64,000 nucleotides of DNA, from assembly GCF_004745825.1 (NCBI RefSeq), contig NZ_SRLA01000007.1, forward strand, positions 62,001 to 126,000, written 5' to 3'. The stretch's first letter is position 1, and each line of letters starts with the position of its first letter. A model generated the notes under the pieces. The model was not told where the DNA came from. It saw only the letters and a list, made by a program, of their open reading frames with translations, and searched no databases. The stretch is from Hymenobacter fodinae (lineage in GTDB: Bacteria > Bacteroidota > Bacteroidia > Cytophagales > Hymenobacteraceae). The translations under genes were made by a program, and so were the position numbers. Shown here piece by piece: positions 26,788 through 36,226 of the stretch.

Positions 26788-27223
26788 GGCACGAAAATCA
26801 ACGGAGAAGAAAGCTTTCTATACTGCCGGGGGGGCCAGGGTTGCAACGGTGGAGGTAGACGAACTGGGCCCCGCGTAGCAATGGGTAGCGTACGACCCGG
26901 GCTGCGCGGGTACCCCCGGTCACCAAGCTGTGCTGCGCCCAGGGCAGCTACGTGCGTACTGGATACTCTCGCCTGTCGGCTGCTATGCTCGGTTTTCTAA
27001 ACCGGCATTCGCAAGACAGCGCAGAATCCTTTGATCGAATTGATAACATTCGGTGAACAAACCTTGTCAAACGTGACAAATAGCACTACCTAATAGAATA
27101 GCCGGCCAAGAGCATTACCTAGGGGGCACCTAGGCTACTCCATGAGAGGAGTTTAACCTCGGCTAGCCCGTTGCGCTTACGCGCGAGTAGTGCTGCCCAC
27201 CCAGTAGTAAATCACCCGCTGCT
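26788..27223. other. Intergenic control region between the PAS and AraC genes
   Basis: A 436-bp gap between divergent genes. The half next to the AraC gene is AT-rich. It contains the palindrome described at 27064-27079. No small gene is supported. Confidence 0.4.
27064..27079. promoter_or_regulatory. Perfect palindrome TTGTCA-N4-TGACAA
   Basis: TTGTCAAACGTGACAA has perfect 6-bp arms around AACG, in an AT-rich stretch about 145 bp upstream of the AraC-family start. Symmetry and length suit a dimeric regulator of the Crp/Fnr or TetR type. It may control the AraC gene, the divergent PAS gene, or both. Confidence 0.4.
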
Positions 27224-28201
27224 TTGTCCTTCTCGCTTTTGGTTACCACTCCCGCCAGTTCAACTTCGATACCCGTGTTTCATCCTGCTCAGCCCGAACC
27301 GACAACTCTTTCCCTAGAATCGACGGCTCTCCCCAGGGAGCGTGCTCCCACGCGGCTCCTCGCTCAGTACCAGGGGGCGCACCTAACCGCTCAGCTACAG
27401 ATAAAGCCGGCTACCCTAGCGCCCGTGCTCTTGGAGCCGGTGGGACACCCTCAACTTATTGTTCATTTAACCGGCGCTATGCAGCTCACGCTGACGAGGG
27501 CGGGGGAGCGGCGGCGCTACCAAAGTCTACCCGGCAGTGTGTACGTGAATACCCCTCAGCAACTGCCGTATGAGCTGGCGTGGCGGGCGCAGGCGGCCGG
27601 TACCATTCAAACCATTCAACTCGACTTAGACCAGGAGTTGCTGCAGCAAACGGCGGCGGCGGGCCTCCCGGCCGCGCACGTAGAGCTGCAGGCGGGTCCG
27701 TGTATCGAGGCCCCCTTACTCCGGCAATTAGGTTACAGTTTGGCGGCCATGCTGCAAGATCCGGGGGGAGTAGCGCCGCTCTACGGGCAGACGGTGGCGC
27801 ACATGCTGGCCACCCAGCTCGTGTACCAACACAGTGCGCAGCCGCGCCCGCTGCCAACCAGCCGGGGCAAACTAGCCCCCGAGCGCCTGCGGCAGATTCA
27901 GGAGTATGTGCAGAGCGCGTTAGCGGAACCCATTGATTTGACGCAGCTGGCGGCGATTGCCTGTCTGAGTCCATTCCATTTTTGCCGCCTTTTTAAGCAG
28001 TCTACCGGCCTAAGTCCCCACCAGTATGTGGTGGCGCAACGCATGCAGCGCGCCCAAGACCTGCTGCAACACAGCCGGTTACCCATCGCGCACGTGGCCC
28101 GGGCGGTTGGCTACCACCACGCGGGACATTTTGCCCGGCTCTTTCAGCGGCACTGCGGCGTGCGGCCCACCGAGTGGGGAAAGCCTGCCCCCGGGGCCTG
28201 A
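27224..28201 (+). CDS. AraC-family transcriptional regulator
   Basis: About 325 residues. An N-terminal cupin-like sensing domain (40-210) leads to a C-terminal AraC double helix-turn-helix (about 220-320): PIDLTQLAAIACLSPFHFCR, then FKQSTGLSPHQYV, then IAHVARAVGYHHAGHFARLF. No ATG lies before residue 85. The start must be TTG at 27224 or GTG at 27275, so this gene uses a rare start codon. It precedes an SDR that it may control. Confidence 0.85.
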   Translation: MSFSLLVTTPASSTSIPVFHPAQPEPTTLSLESTALPRERAPTRLLAQYQGAHLTAQLQIKPATLAPVLLEPVGHPQLIVHLTGAMQLTLTRAGERRRYQSLPGSVYVNTPQQLPYELAWRAQAAGTIQTIQLDLDQELLQQTAAAGLPAAHVELQAGPCIEAPLLRQLGYSLAAMLQDPGGVAPLYGQTVAHMLATQLVYQHSAQPRPLPTSRGKLAPERLRQIQEYVQSALAEPIDLTQLAAIACLSPFHFCRLFKQSTGLSPHQYVVAQRMQRAQDLLQHSRLPIAHVARAVGYHHAGHFARLFQRHCGVRPTEWGKPAPGA

Positions 28202-28386
28202 AGTCAGGGGAGGGGGCCGCAAACCGCACGAATGCGCGCTAGAAGCGCAAGAATGTGCCGGGCATGCGGCGGGCAGGTCCGTAAACCGGGGCGTTATCGG
28301 CGGACAACTCTCCGTTGTTGAGACGCCGCTGCCGAGCTGTTTTTAACCTTACCGGGAATATACGCCCTTCCTGCCCCCTTTCCATC

Positions 28387-29118
28387 ATGCAGTTGATCAA
28401 GCAAACCGTGCTCCTGACGGGCGCAACTTCCGGCATCGGCCGGCACCTGGCTGGTAAATTACACGAGCTGGGTAACCAAGTTATTGTGTGCGGCCGCCAG
28501 CCCGAGCCCTTAGCGGCGCTGGCCACCCAGTACGCTGGGCTCGCCACCTACGTTTGTGATGTGAGCGACCCCACGCACTGTGCGGCCTTTGCGCACTGGG
28601 CGACGAGCACCTATCCCCACTTGAACGTGATAATCAATAATGCCGGCGTCATGCAGGTCTTGGACCTGACCCAAGCCGTTGACCTGACCAAAGTAACCAC
28701 GGAGATAGCTACTAATCTGCTCGCTCCTATTCACCTGATCAGCTTGCTAGCCAGCCACCTGCAACAGCAGCCGGAGGCCGCTATTCTAAATATCACGTCG
28801 GGCCTGGCATTTACGCCCTTGGCCTCCGTCCCCGTTTATTCTGCTACGAAGGCGGCCCTGCACGCCTTTACCATGTGCTTGCGGCATCAACTCCGGGCGA
28901 CGGCGGTCAAGGTCTTTGAAATCATCCCCCCGGCGGTCGAGACCAACTTGGGGCATGCCGACCACTACGACCGGTCAAACGACCATCCGCTGTCGGTCGC
29001 GGCATTTGTTGAGGCGATGCTCCAAGTGATCGAAAGCGATACCTATGAAGTGGGAATAGGCGCGGCGGAAGGATTACGCCAGCAACGAGAAGCCCTCTTT
29101 CCTCTGCTTAACCCGTAA
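28387..29118 (+). CDS. SDR-family oxidoreductase (DltE-like)
   Basis: A 243-residue classical SDR: TGATSGIG at residues 11-18, NNAGV, catalytic Ser in ITSGLAF and the YSATK pair. The middle AILNITSGLAFTPLASVP and the substrate-loop PPAVETNL are typical of the DltE branch, which lacks the usual GG C-terminal motif. The ATG at 28387 is chosen; the open frame begins at 28315 but those residues are not SDR-like. It follows the AraC gene by 185 bp. The substrate is unknown. Confidence 0.85.
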   Translation: MQLIKQTVLLTGATSGIGRHLAGKLHELGNQVIVCGRQPEPLAALATQYAGLATYVCDVSDPTHCAAFAHWATSTYPHLNVIINNAGVMQVLDLTQAVDLTKVTTEIATNLLAPIHLISLLASHLQQQPEAAILNITSGLAFTPLASVPVYSATKAALHAFTMCLRHQLRATAVKVFEIIPPAVETNLGHADHYDRSNDHPLSVAAFVEAMLQVIESDTYEVGIGAAEGLRQQREALFPLLNP

Positions 29119-29201
29119 CGACACCCTCGAGCGGGACGTTGTTTCCCTAGCAGCAGGAAGCCACCCCTACTGCGGGGGAAGCAACGTTCCGTTAATCCAG
29201 C

Positions 29202-29537
29202 GTGAACCCGTGCAATATTGGCGTGACTATCGTGGAGCCGGGCGCCACGCACACCAACTTTGGGGCGGCCTTGGTTCATGCCCCGGTGCTGGCGGCTTAC
29301 GACCAGACGCCTGCCGGCGAGGTGCGCCGTGGCCTGTTCAACGGCAGCTTTCCCATCCCCGGCGATTCCGACAAGATGGCGCTGGCCATACTGGATGCCG
29401 CCGACCAGCACCCGGCCCCACTGCGCCTAGCCCTCGGCTCGGATACCTACGCTGACGTGCGGGCGGCGCTAGTAGCCCGCTTGGCAGCTTTGGATGCGCA
29501 AAAAGAACTCGCTTTGGCAATGGCGGCCGACAAGTAA
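29202..29537 (+). pseudogene. 3' remnant of an SDR gene
   Basis: A 111-residue frame with only a GTG start. It begins IGVTIVEPGATHTNFG, which is the strand and loop after the catalytic YxxxK in the SDR fold, and runs to the usual C-terminus. The glycine motif, Asp and catalytic residues are missing, so it cannot be an enzyme. It is not a duplicate of the intact SDR just before it (different branch, VEPGA type). It is probably the tail of a gene deleted at its 5' end. Confidence 0.75.
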
Positions 29538-29720
29538 TCTTGGTTGAGTGCCGCCGGCCACTACCTATCAACAGCGGCGGCTGGGGCCTGAAGGTCAGCC
29601 TTTGCCTAACCTAGCGGCAACAGCATGTTGTCGAAGTGCTAGCTGCCCTAAAATCTCTCTTCTTGTAGTCATACACTGACAAACCGCCCTGGACTGCCTA
29701 CCACGCGCAGTCCAGGCCCC

Positions 29721-30326
29721 TTACGCTCTGCCTAGCTGAGCACGAATGCGACTGAGCGAAGGGCCCTTGATGCCTAGGTAGGAGGCAATGTGCCCCAGCG
29801 AAATGCGATTGGTCACGTTCGGAAACTGCTCCAGGAGCGCTAAATAACGCTGTTCCGCCGTCTGAAACAGCATGGACTCCGCCTTGGCCTGCTGCAGGAT
29901 GAGATACTGCTCGGCCAGCAGACGGCCGAACCGTTCCCAGCCGTGGGATTGCGCGTAGAGCGTATGCAACTGGCCCACACTGATCACCAGCAGCTCGGCC
30001 TCTTCCAGCGCGGCAATGTAGTAGGGACATGCCTCTTGGGTAAGCAGGCTTTTCAAGGAGGTCAAAAAGGTGCCCTCGGGCACAAACGCCACATTGTGTT
30101 CCTGCTCAGTCACGGGGTCCACGTAGTACACGCGGAACAGGCCGTGCACGATAAAGCCAACGTACTGGCACACGGCGTTGCGAAAGTTGAAAAACTCGTT
30201 GCGCTGTATAGTGCGGAGCGTCCAGTGGTCTTCGGCCAGACGCAGGTCGTCTTCGGAAAGGTGAGCGAAGGCCTGCAGTTGCTGCTGCAGGAGCTGGCGA
30301 GGCGAGAAGGTCGGCAAGGACAGCAT
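29721..30326 (-). CDS. Crp/Fnr-family transcriptional regulator
   Basis: A 201-residue regulator: cNMP-binding beta-roll (about 25-125), long dimer helix and a C-terminal helix-turn-helix (RISLGHIASYLGIKGPSLSR). The beta-roll lacks the phosphate-binding RxS/T arginine pattern of true CRP, so the effector is unlikely to be cAMP. No N-terminal cysteine cluster of the FNR type is seen. It is divergent from a membrane protein gene starting at 30568. Confidence 0.88.
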   Translation of the reverse strand: MLSLPTFSPRQLLQQQLQAFAHLSEDDLRLAEDHWTLRTIQRNEFFNFRNAVCQYVGFIVHGLFRVYYVDPVTEQEHNVAFVPEGTFLTSLKSLLTQEACPYYIAALEEAELLVISVGQLHTLYAQSHGWERFGRLLAEQYLILQQAKAESMLFQTAEQRYLALLEQFPNVTNRISLGHIASYLGIKGPSLSRIRAQLGRA

Positions 30327-30567
30327 GGCACAAGTAGGTTAAAAAGAAGCGGGTACCCTAGTCGTTGCACCCTCTGGCTGTTCGATACAGCGTAACAGAA
30401 CCACTACTTCTGCCCGGTACGAGCAAGGGCGGAGGGCACTAAGGGAGAAAACCAAGAACCGCAGGGCAGAACGAAAGTACCGAGCCGTCGGCACTTTTTA
30501 ACCTAGGTGAAAAACCAGGTGGGTGGACGGCGGGACCTTTGACCCATCATTCACTTCACTGGATCCC

Positions 30568-31140
30568 ATGTCTATTTCATCCACCTCCATTAGCCCAGCG
30601 CCCGCTCAGACCGCTCACGCGTTGCGCACGCTGTACTTGGTGCGCGCCGCTTTCTCCGTGGTCTGGGTTTGCCTAGTTTTTCTGTTGGTCCACTCTTCGC
30701 CTACCCTCACGGCTGCCTTATTGTTATTATACCCCGCCTGGGACGTACTGGGCACCTTCGGGGACGTTCGCGCTACCCGCGGCACTGGGGAAACGCGGCG
30801 GCCACAATACGTGAACATCGTCGTGGGCAGCCTCACGACCGTAGCCGTCGGCCTCGCCCTGCGTCAGGGCATTCCGGCAGTACTCGTGGTGTTTGGCATA
30901 TGGGCCGTGTTAACGGGACTCATTCAGCTGCTGCTCGGCTTGCGGCGGCGACAGCTAGGGGGGCAGTGGCCCATGATCCTGAGCGGGGGGCAGTCGATTT
31001 TGGCCGGAGTGCTATTTGTAATCCAGGCGCACGACCCCACCAAGGGGGTGACTACGGTAGCCGCTTACTCGGCGGTTGGGGCCTTCTATTTTCTGCTCGC
31101 AGCGCTGCGTATGCGCAAAGCAAGTCATCCAGCTCACTAA
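30568..31140 (+). CDS. HdeD/DUF308-like membrane protein
   Basis: A 190-residue integral membrane protein with about six hydrophobic helices in pairs (for example VVWVCLVFLLV, AALLLLYPAWDVLG, AVLVVFGIWAVLTGLIQLL, ILAGVLFVIQ). The pair pattern with a WAVLTGLIQLL-type helix resembles DUF308/HdeD proteins, linked to acid or general stress in enterics. The frame begins at 30523 but the ATG at 30568 precedes the first helix properly. Function here is not known. Confidence 0.65.
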   Translation: MSISSTSISPAPAQTAHALRTLYLVRAAFSVVWVCLVFLLVHSSPTLTAALLLLYPAWDVLGTFGDVRATRGTGETRRPQYVNIVVGSLTTVAVGLALRQGIPAVLVVFGIWAVLTGLIQLLLGLRRRQLGGQWPMILSGGQSILAGVLFVIQAHDPTKGVTTVAAYSAVGAFYFLLAALRMRKASHPAH

Positions 31141-31252
31141 GAGGTGGGCGCTGATAACGCGCCCCGGGACCTTGGGCGGGTACGCCCGCTTCATTTACGC
31201 TACAACGTTCCGCAATCCGGCTACAAACGGGCGGCGGCAGGGTCTGAGCTTT

Positions 31253-31277
31253 GCAGTGGTCACTAACATACCACTGC
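31253..31277 (+). promoter_or_regulatory. Inverted repeat just before an SDR start codon
   Basis: GCAGTGGT and ACCACTGC form perfect 8-bp arms around a 9-nt loop, ending 2 bp before the ATG at 31280. In RNA it could hide the translation start. In DNA it could be an operator. Confidence 0.4.
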
Positions 31278-31279
31278 TT

Positions 31280-32164
31280 ATGACACTTAAATCACACCCC
31301 GCCGCAGAAAACGGCCCGGCGCCCGCCGCGGGCGCCCTCAGCAAAATCTGGTTTATCACAGGGGCTTCCCGCGGCTTTGGCCGCGTCTGGGTGGAAGCCG
31401 CCTTGCAACGCGGCGACCAAGTAGCCGCGACTGCGCGCCAGCTGGGCAGCATCCAGGATTTGACGGAGAAGTACGGGGCCAACGTGCTGACGCTGGAACT
31501 CGACGTAACCAACCCCGCGCAGGTAAGGACGGCCGTGGCGCAGGCTCATGCGCACTTCGGCCGGCTCGACATTGTGCTCAACAACGCCGGGTACTCCCTG
31601 GTCGGAGCCATTGAAGAAGCCAGCCTCGACGAAATCCGGGCCATGTACGAAACCAATGTATACGGCCCCGTTTCAGTCATTCAGGCCGCCCTGCCGCTTT
31701 TGCGCGCCCAGGGCAGCGGCCACATTCTGGGCACTTCGAGCAACTTGGGACACGTCACGTTGCCAGTCATCGGCTATTACTGCTCCTCCAAGTGGGCCTT
31801 CGAAGCCATCCACGAAAGCCTGGCCGCCGAGGTAGCCCCGTTTGGCATCAAGGTTACTATTATCGAGCCCGGGGCCTACGCCACCGAGTTTGGCAGCCCC
31901 GAGTCGCTGCGATTCGCCACCGGCCTGGAGCCGTACACCGACTATAAGAACGACTTCTTCGCGGGCTTGCGCAGCATGGAACGAGGGGACCCAGCCGCCA
32001 CGCCGGCGGCTCTTTTTGCCGTCGTCGACGCCGAGCAGCCGCCGTTGCGCCTGTTCCTGGGCGCTCACAACCTGCCCTCGGTGCGTACTGCCTACACCGA
32101 GCGGCTGGCCACCTGGGAGGCCTGGGAGGGCGTGGCCCAGGCCGCCCAGGGCCACGCCCACTAA
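31280..32164 (+). CDS. SDR-family oxidoreductase
   Basis: A 294-residue classical SDR: TGASRGFG, ELDVTN, NNAGYSLVG, and Y-C-S-S-K in the catalytic loop, then VTIIEPGAYATEFG. It resembles the common 'SDR near AraC regulator' type of Bacteroidota. The frame is open back to 31076 but the ATG at 31280 gives a normal N-terminus. A terminator follows directly, then an AraC regulator. The substrate is unknown. Confidence 0.87.
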   Translation: MTLKSHPAAENGPAPAAGALSKIWFITGASRGFGRVWVEAALQRGDQVAATARQLGSIQDLTEKYGANVLTLELDVTNPAQVRTAVAQAHAHFGRLDIVLNNAGYSLVGAIEEASLDEIRAMYETNVYGPVSVIQAALPLLRAQGSGHILGTSSNLGHVTLPVIGYYCSSKWAFEAIHESLAAEVAPFGIKVTIIEPGAYATEFGSPESLRFATGLEPYTDYKNDFFAGLRSMERGDPAATPAALFAVVDAEQPPLRLFLGAHNLPSVRTAYTERLATWEAWEGVAQAAQGHAH

Positions 32165-32174
32165 ACCACTTGAG

Positions 32175-32209
32175 CAGCCGGTAGTTTAGCTTAACTACCG
32201 GCTGTTTTT
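32175..32209 (+). terminator. Rho-independent terminator after the SDR
   Basis: Arms CAGCCGGTAGTT (32175-32186) and AACTACCGGCTG (32193-32204) are perfect inverted repeats around a 6-nt loop, followed by TTTTT. The hairpin is 10 bp after the SDR stop codon and before the AraC gene. Confidence 0.92.
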
Positions 32210-32227
32210 GGTACTGCACGAAGAGAA

Positions 32228-33157
32228 ATGAAAAAGCAAGAAAACGCCCCGCTTCGGTTTGCTTCCTTGTCCGATGCCCACCGCGCCCTGGGCTTGCCCA
32301 AGCCCTCGCATCCGCTGATCAGCCTGGTAAACAGCGCCACCGCGCCGGCTCCGGGCGTCCGGCCGGAGCAATTCCACGTGCTGAGCTTCTACAAAATATC
32401 CTACCGGCCCAAGCTAAGCGGCAAGCTTCGGTACGGGCAGGGCTACTACGACTTCGACGAAGGCGGCCTGCTGTTTGCTGCGCCGAACCAGATTATTGGC
32501 GGCGCCCAGGAACCCGGCGAGGGGGCGTGCTCCCTGTACACCTTGTTGATTCATCCGGATTTTTTGGCCCCTTACCCCCTGGCTAAAAAGATACGGCACT
32601 ACGGCTTTTTTACGTACTCGGCCAATGAGGCGCTGCACGTGTCGGAAAAGGAGAAGGAACTGCTGCTGGCCCTGTTTGGAACGATAGAAGAGGAGCTGGC
32701 CAGCCGCCTGGATGAATTCAGCCAGGACGTGGTTATTGCCCAGCTCGAATTGCTGCTCACGTACGCTAACCGGTTTTACAAGCGCCAGTTTCTGACCCGC
32801 AAAGCCGTGCACAGCGACCTGCTCCAACAGCTGGAAGAAATCTTGGCGGATTGCTTCAGCAGCGAGGACCTGCCCAGCCGGGGCATTCCCACGGTCCAGT
32901 ATCTGGCCCAGCGGCTGCACGTGTCGCCCAGCTACCTGAGCGACATGCTCCGCACCCTCACCGGGCAAAGCGCCCAGCAGCATATCCACGACAAACTTAT
33001 CGAGCAAGCCAAGGAAAAGCTGGCTACCACGGCGTTGTCGGTGAGCGAAGTGGCCTACGCGCTGGGCTTCGAGCACCCGCAATCCTTCAGCCGGTTTTTC
33101 AAAACGAAGACGGCTCTTTCGCCGCTGGCGTTCCGGCAGTCTTTCCACCATAACTAA
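32228..33157 (+). CDS. AraC-family transcriptional regulator
   Basis: A 309-residue regulator with an N-terminal AraC-type sensing domain and a C-terminal double helix-turn-helix: LAQRLHVSPSYLSDMLRTLT and VSEVAYALGFEHPQSFSRFF, then KTALSPLAFR. It is a paralogue of the AraC protein at 40491-41396 (same LHVSPxYLSD and GFExPxxFxRxF blocks). Its neighbour, an SDR read in the same direction, ends in a terminator, so it is transcribed separately. A GC-rich hairpin (33161-33185) without a T run follows it. Confidence 0.88.
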   Translation: MKKQENAPLRFASLSDAHRALGLPKPSHPLISLVNSATAPAPGVRPEQFHVLSFYKISYRPKLSGKLRYGQGYYDFDEGGLLFAAPNQIIGGAQEPGEGACSLYTLLIHPDFLAPYPLAKKIRHYGFFTYSANEALHVSEKEKELLLALFGTIEEELASRLDEFSQDVVIAQLELLLTYANRFYKRQFLTRKAVHSDLLQQLEEILADCFSSEDLPSRGIPTVQYLAQRLHVSPSYLSDMLRTLTGQSAQQHIHDKLIEQAKEKLATTALSVSEVAYALGFEHPQSFSRFFKTKTALSPLAFRQSFHHN

Positions 33158-33521
33158 ACGGCTTGGCCTGCGGCCCCAGCCAAGCACAGCCTCAAGGGAT
33201 AGAGCTGAAAAATTCCTGCCGGACCAGAGCAGGACCCCTGGGGCCGGATAGCGTGTGCGCTGCCCGGAGCACGCCGCAGGCCAAGGCAGTTTTGGAACCG
33301 CCGACCTGGCTCAGTTGGGTCGTTAAATTGGCATCGAGTAATAATTAGATAATTTATAGAGAACACTAGCCCAACAAGTGACCTATTCCTTTGTGCCGCG
33401 CAAAAGAACTTTTCCTCCGCCAGTCAGCCGCCGCTTCACCGTGGCTGTCGGAGGCCTAGCAAACTGCTAAAAAACCCGCTGCCCACCCTCTCCTGCGAGT
33501 ATTTCGCCCACTCCCAGCCTG
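33158..33521. other. Intergenic stretch
   Basis: Apart from the hairpin at 33161-33185 I see nothing. The N-terminal half of the alkaline phosphatase remnant that follows should be here but is not. Confidence 0.4.
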
Positions 33522-34350
33522 TTCAAGGCCGCTACCGGCCACAAAACCTACAACGGCGCCATCAATATGGACTCGCTGGGGCATTCGTTTCACTCCATTA
33601 TGTGGGATGCGCGCGAGCAGGGCAAATCCACCGGTTTGGTAGTAGCCTGCGAGCTGCCCGATGCCACGCCCGCCTGCTTCGCCGTGAACCATACCAACCG
33701 CCAGGACCTGGAAGTTATTGCCCGAAAGTACCTCGACGCCCCATGGACTTCATGTACGGGGGCGGGCTGAAGTTCTTTACTCAGCGCCAGGACCAGGCAG
33801 ATCTGCTGGCCCAGTGGCGCGCCAAGGGCTACCAGGTAACCACTCCCCCCAGTAGGCCCGCAACCTAACCAGCCCTAAAGCCGTGGCTTTACTGGCCGAC
33901 AACGGCCCGGCCCGTATGCCCGCTCGGACCGCCGCCTACATGAAGCTGGGGTTTGACAAAGCCCTGGAGCTGCTCGGCAAAAACAAAAACGGCTTTTTCC
34001 TGATGGTAGAAGGCTCCCAGATTGATGATGCCGGCCACTTCAACGACACCTCCTACAACGTGCAAGAGGTCCTGGACTTCGACCAGCAGGTAGGCAAGGC
34101 CCTCCGGTTCGCGGCCCAGAACGGGGAAACCCTGGTAGTCGTTACGGCCGACCACGAAACCGGCGGCTACAGCGTGGTGGGCGGAAGCAGCCAGACCGGC
34201 AAGCTCGTCGGCCGCTTCACCACAACCCACCATTCGGCGGTGGTGGTGCCCGTCTTTGCCTATGGTACTGGCAGCGAGCTGTTCACGGGCATGTACCAGA
34301 ATACGGAAATCTACCAGCGGATCAAACAGGCCATGGCTAAGTACAACTGA
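33522..34350 (+). pseudogene. Remnant of a PhoA-type alkaline phosphatase
   Basis: Three frames together give the last two thirds of an alkaline phosphatase: ATGHKTYNGAI and TGLVVACELPDATPA (33522-33740), FMYGGGLKFFTQRQDQADLL (about 33743-33850), then FFLMVEGSQIDDAGH, TADHETGG and THHS (33883-34350). The metal-site Asp, His and Glu residues of the third part are present. The catalytic Ser region with its DSA motif and everything before it are gone, and there are frameshifts near 33743 and 33855. The gene is dead. The substitution of VVACEL for the usual TSxxH-type stretch shows drift. Confidence 0.85.
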
Positions 34351-35692
34351 GGCTGTGCCCAGGGACACTTGCTCCGCCATGGCCGGCTCCCAGCGTAGGA
34401 CTCCGCCGCGGCTACCCGGCGGAGCACCGCACTTACCTGCCGGGGCCGCAGCAACGTTCAATAATAGTTGCAGAAGTCGCGTCGGTGGGTCTGGCTGGCT
34501 ACTTTCGCCCGGCCAGAAAAAGCATGCCTCGCCCCAACAAAGTCTAGGGGACCGGGCTGGCTCTGTAGCGCCGCCTAGTTTCCCCCTGGGGCGGCAAGGT
34601 AACCTCCCCAACTATATAGCTAGTGACAGCCTTGGTAAGCAGGCGGGGGCTATCTTGCCTATTTCGGTAGCGTATCTGGGTTTAGATTGCTACCTGCGCC
34701 TGTCCAGCTGTCGCTCACATTCGACTGCCGCCTACCGCGTCCGGTAGGCAAGACGAACGTCCCGGCGGTAGTACGCGGTAGTGGCCTCAGCCAGCTCGAC
34801 TGTAGTACCCGCTAACCCGGACACCTTCCCAGTGGACTCACCCCCTCACATCACCTGGCTGCAGTTGGGTCGTCCACCCTGTTACCCGAAGACCGCGGAC
34901 CTGATCAGCCTCCCTGCAGCGAAGCGTCAGGGAATGAAAGTAGTTCATCGGCTGACATTCAGTTGAAATGAACGCCGGTTGCTGCCGCTAAACCAGGAGT
35001 AAAATACGCTTGGTGCCAGATCAAAGCAGACTGGAATAAGCAGCGGACCAGCTGGGCGCAATGCATTTTCAGCCTGCGCTTCTCCGTACCTAGCATCAAC
35101 CAACCGATCTGCTCGGGCACAAAACGAGATCTAGCCCCCTGTTTAGCTAGGTGGTCCCAGTCAGGGCAAATAATACTCTGGAATGCGGGTTCACGCGGCG
35201 GCCAAGCTTGCAAAAACCTGGATTCCCATTGCGGCGGCCCTGGCCCGACCCAGATCGGCGGCAGAGGCAAGGAGCTGTTTTTCGGGCGAGTTGATCGGCG
35301 GCGTGATGAGTGACGAGTCCGGTGGTGAGCGTGATTTTATAGAAGTCTTTGCGGCTACAAACACTCAACAGCGTCAGGAAAGAGATAAAGTCTTCGAGCC
35401 GCCATACGCACAAGGGCCGGGTGCACCCTGCTGCAAGACCGCCAGAGCACAAGCTGATAACAGGGTCTTTCCGGGTAGTAAGTAGCTGGCATGAAATTCT
35501 TACGCGTTGTTTAAATCGTTTCAACCGGCTACTTAAGGTGTTTGACTAGTGAACAATCCTATTTGTCGAGCAAAATAAGCTTAACACTGTATCCCATAGC
35601 GTTCAGCACCCGTACCTTCGGTGTCGGGAAGGCAGGGGCTGACTCGTGGCTGTTTCGACTGGATTCGTTCAGGTTACATTAACTTATTTCTC
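34351..35692. other. Long intergenic stretch (1.3 kb)
   Basis: Several short frames on both strands, none with a recognisable domain or good start. A hairpin with 8-bp arms lies at 34730-34749. A minus-strand frame 34959-35270 (LMLGTEKRRLKMHCAQ) looks mildly protein-like but is unsupported. The region may be a worn-out gene remnant. The BLUF gene's promoter should be in the last 150 bp. Confidence 0.4.
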
Positions 35693-36226
35693 ATGCATGC
35701 GTCGTTGCTGGAACGACTGGATGCGGACGATCTGTCCGTCCCACAGGTGTCTGCCCATAAAGAGTCCCCGAGTCAGGCGCAGCCCGGGGTGCACCCCACC
35801 GCCGTTTTGCCTGATGACACCTATTATCTGCTGTATCGCAGCCACGCCGCTCGGGGCACCCACCTGCAGCAGGTGCTCGCGTTACTGGAGCACGCCCAGG
35901 TCCACAACCTGCAAGCCGGCATTACGGGGCTACTGTGTTACTGCGACGGGCTGTTCGTGCAGTTACTAGAAGGCAGCACCGCCGCCGTGCAGGAACTGTA
36001 CGCAAAAATTGAGTGCGACCCCCGCCACCAGGGCGTCACCATCCTGCGTACGGGCCTCGCTGCGCACCGCTGCTTTGCGCAGCGGAGTATGGCCTTTACG
36101 GAGGCCTCTCCTTTGGAATATTACTGGCTGATTCATCAGTTCCACACGCATCCTAGTCCGCCCGCGACCCCACAGCAGCTTATCCGCAACCCATGGCTGC
36201 TCGCCTTGCTAACGGCCTTCCTGTAG
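35693..36226 (+). CDS. BLUF-domain blue-light sensor protein
   Basis: A 177-residue protein with a BLUF flavin domain (about 43-135) after a 42-residue acidic N-terminus. The key Tyr is Y48 in YYLLYRS, Asn N72 (HNLQAGITGLL), Gln Q90 (FVQLLEG) and Met M133 (RSMAF). The Trp two residues before that Met in AppA-like proteins is Arg131. Residues 136-177 are the C-terminal cap helices. There is no output domain, so it is a short single-domain BLUF. The start ATG at 35693 is chosen because the first TYYLLY strand is the domain start; the frame is open to 35621. Confidence 0.85.
   Translation: MHASLLERLDADDLSVPQVSAHKESPSQAQPGVHPTAVLPDDTYYLLYRSHAARGTHLQQVLALLEHAQVHNLQAGITGLLCYCDGLFVQLLEGSTAAVQELYAKIECDPRHQGVTILRTGLAAHRCFAQRSMAFTEASPLEYYWLIHQFHTHPSPPATPQQLIRNPWLLALLTAFL

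Noticed and set aside
27486..27974. Minus-strand frame opposite the AraC gene
   Set aside because: Shadow with no recognisable domain.
33889..34611. Minus-strand frame opposite the alkaline phosphatase remnant
   Set aside because: The plus strand carries the recognisable metal motifs; the minus frame is a shadow.
35147..35524. Minus-strand frame of 125 codons in the long gap before the BLUF gene
   Set aside because: No domain, no start context and no neighbour support. Kept only as part of the gap note.
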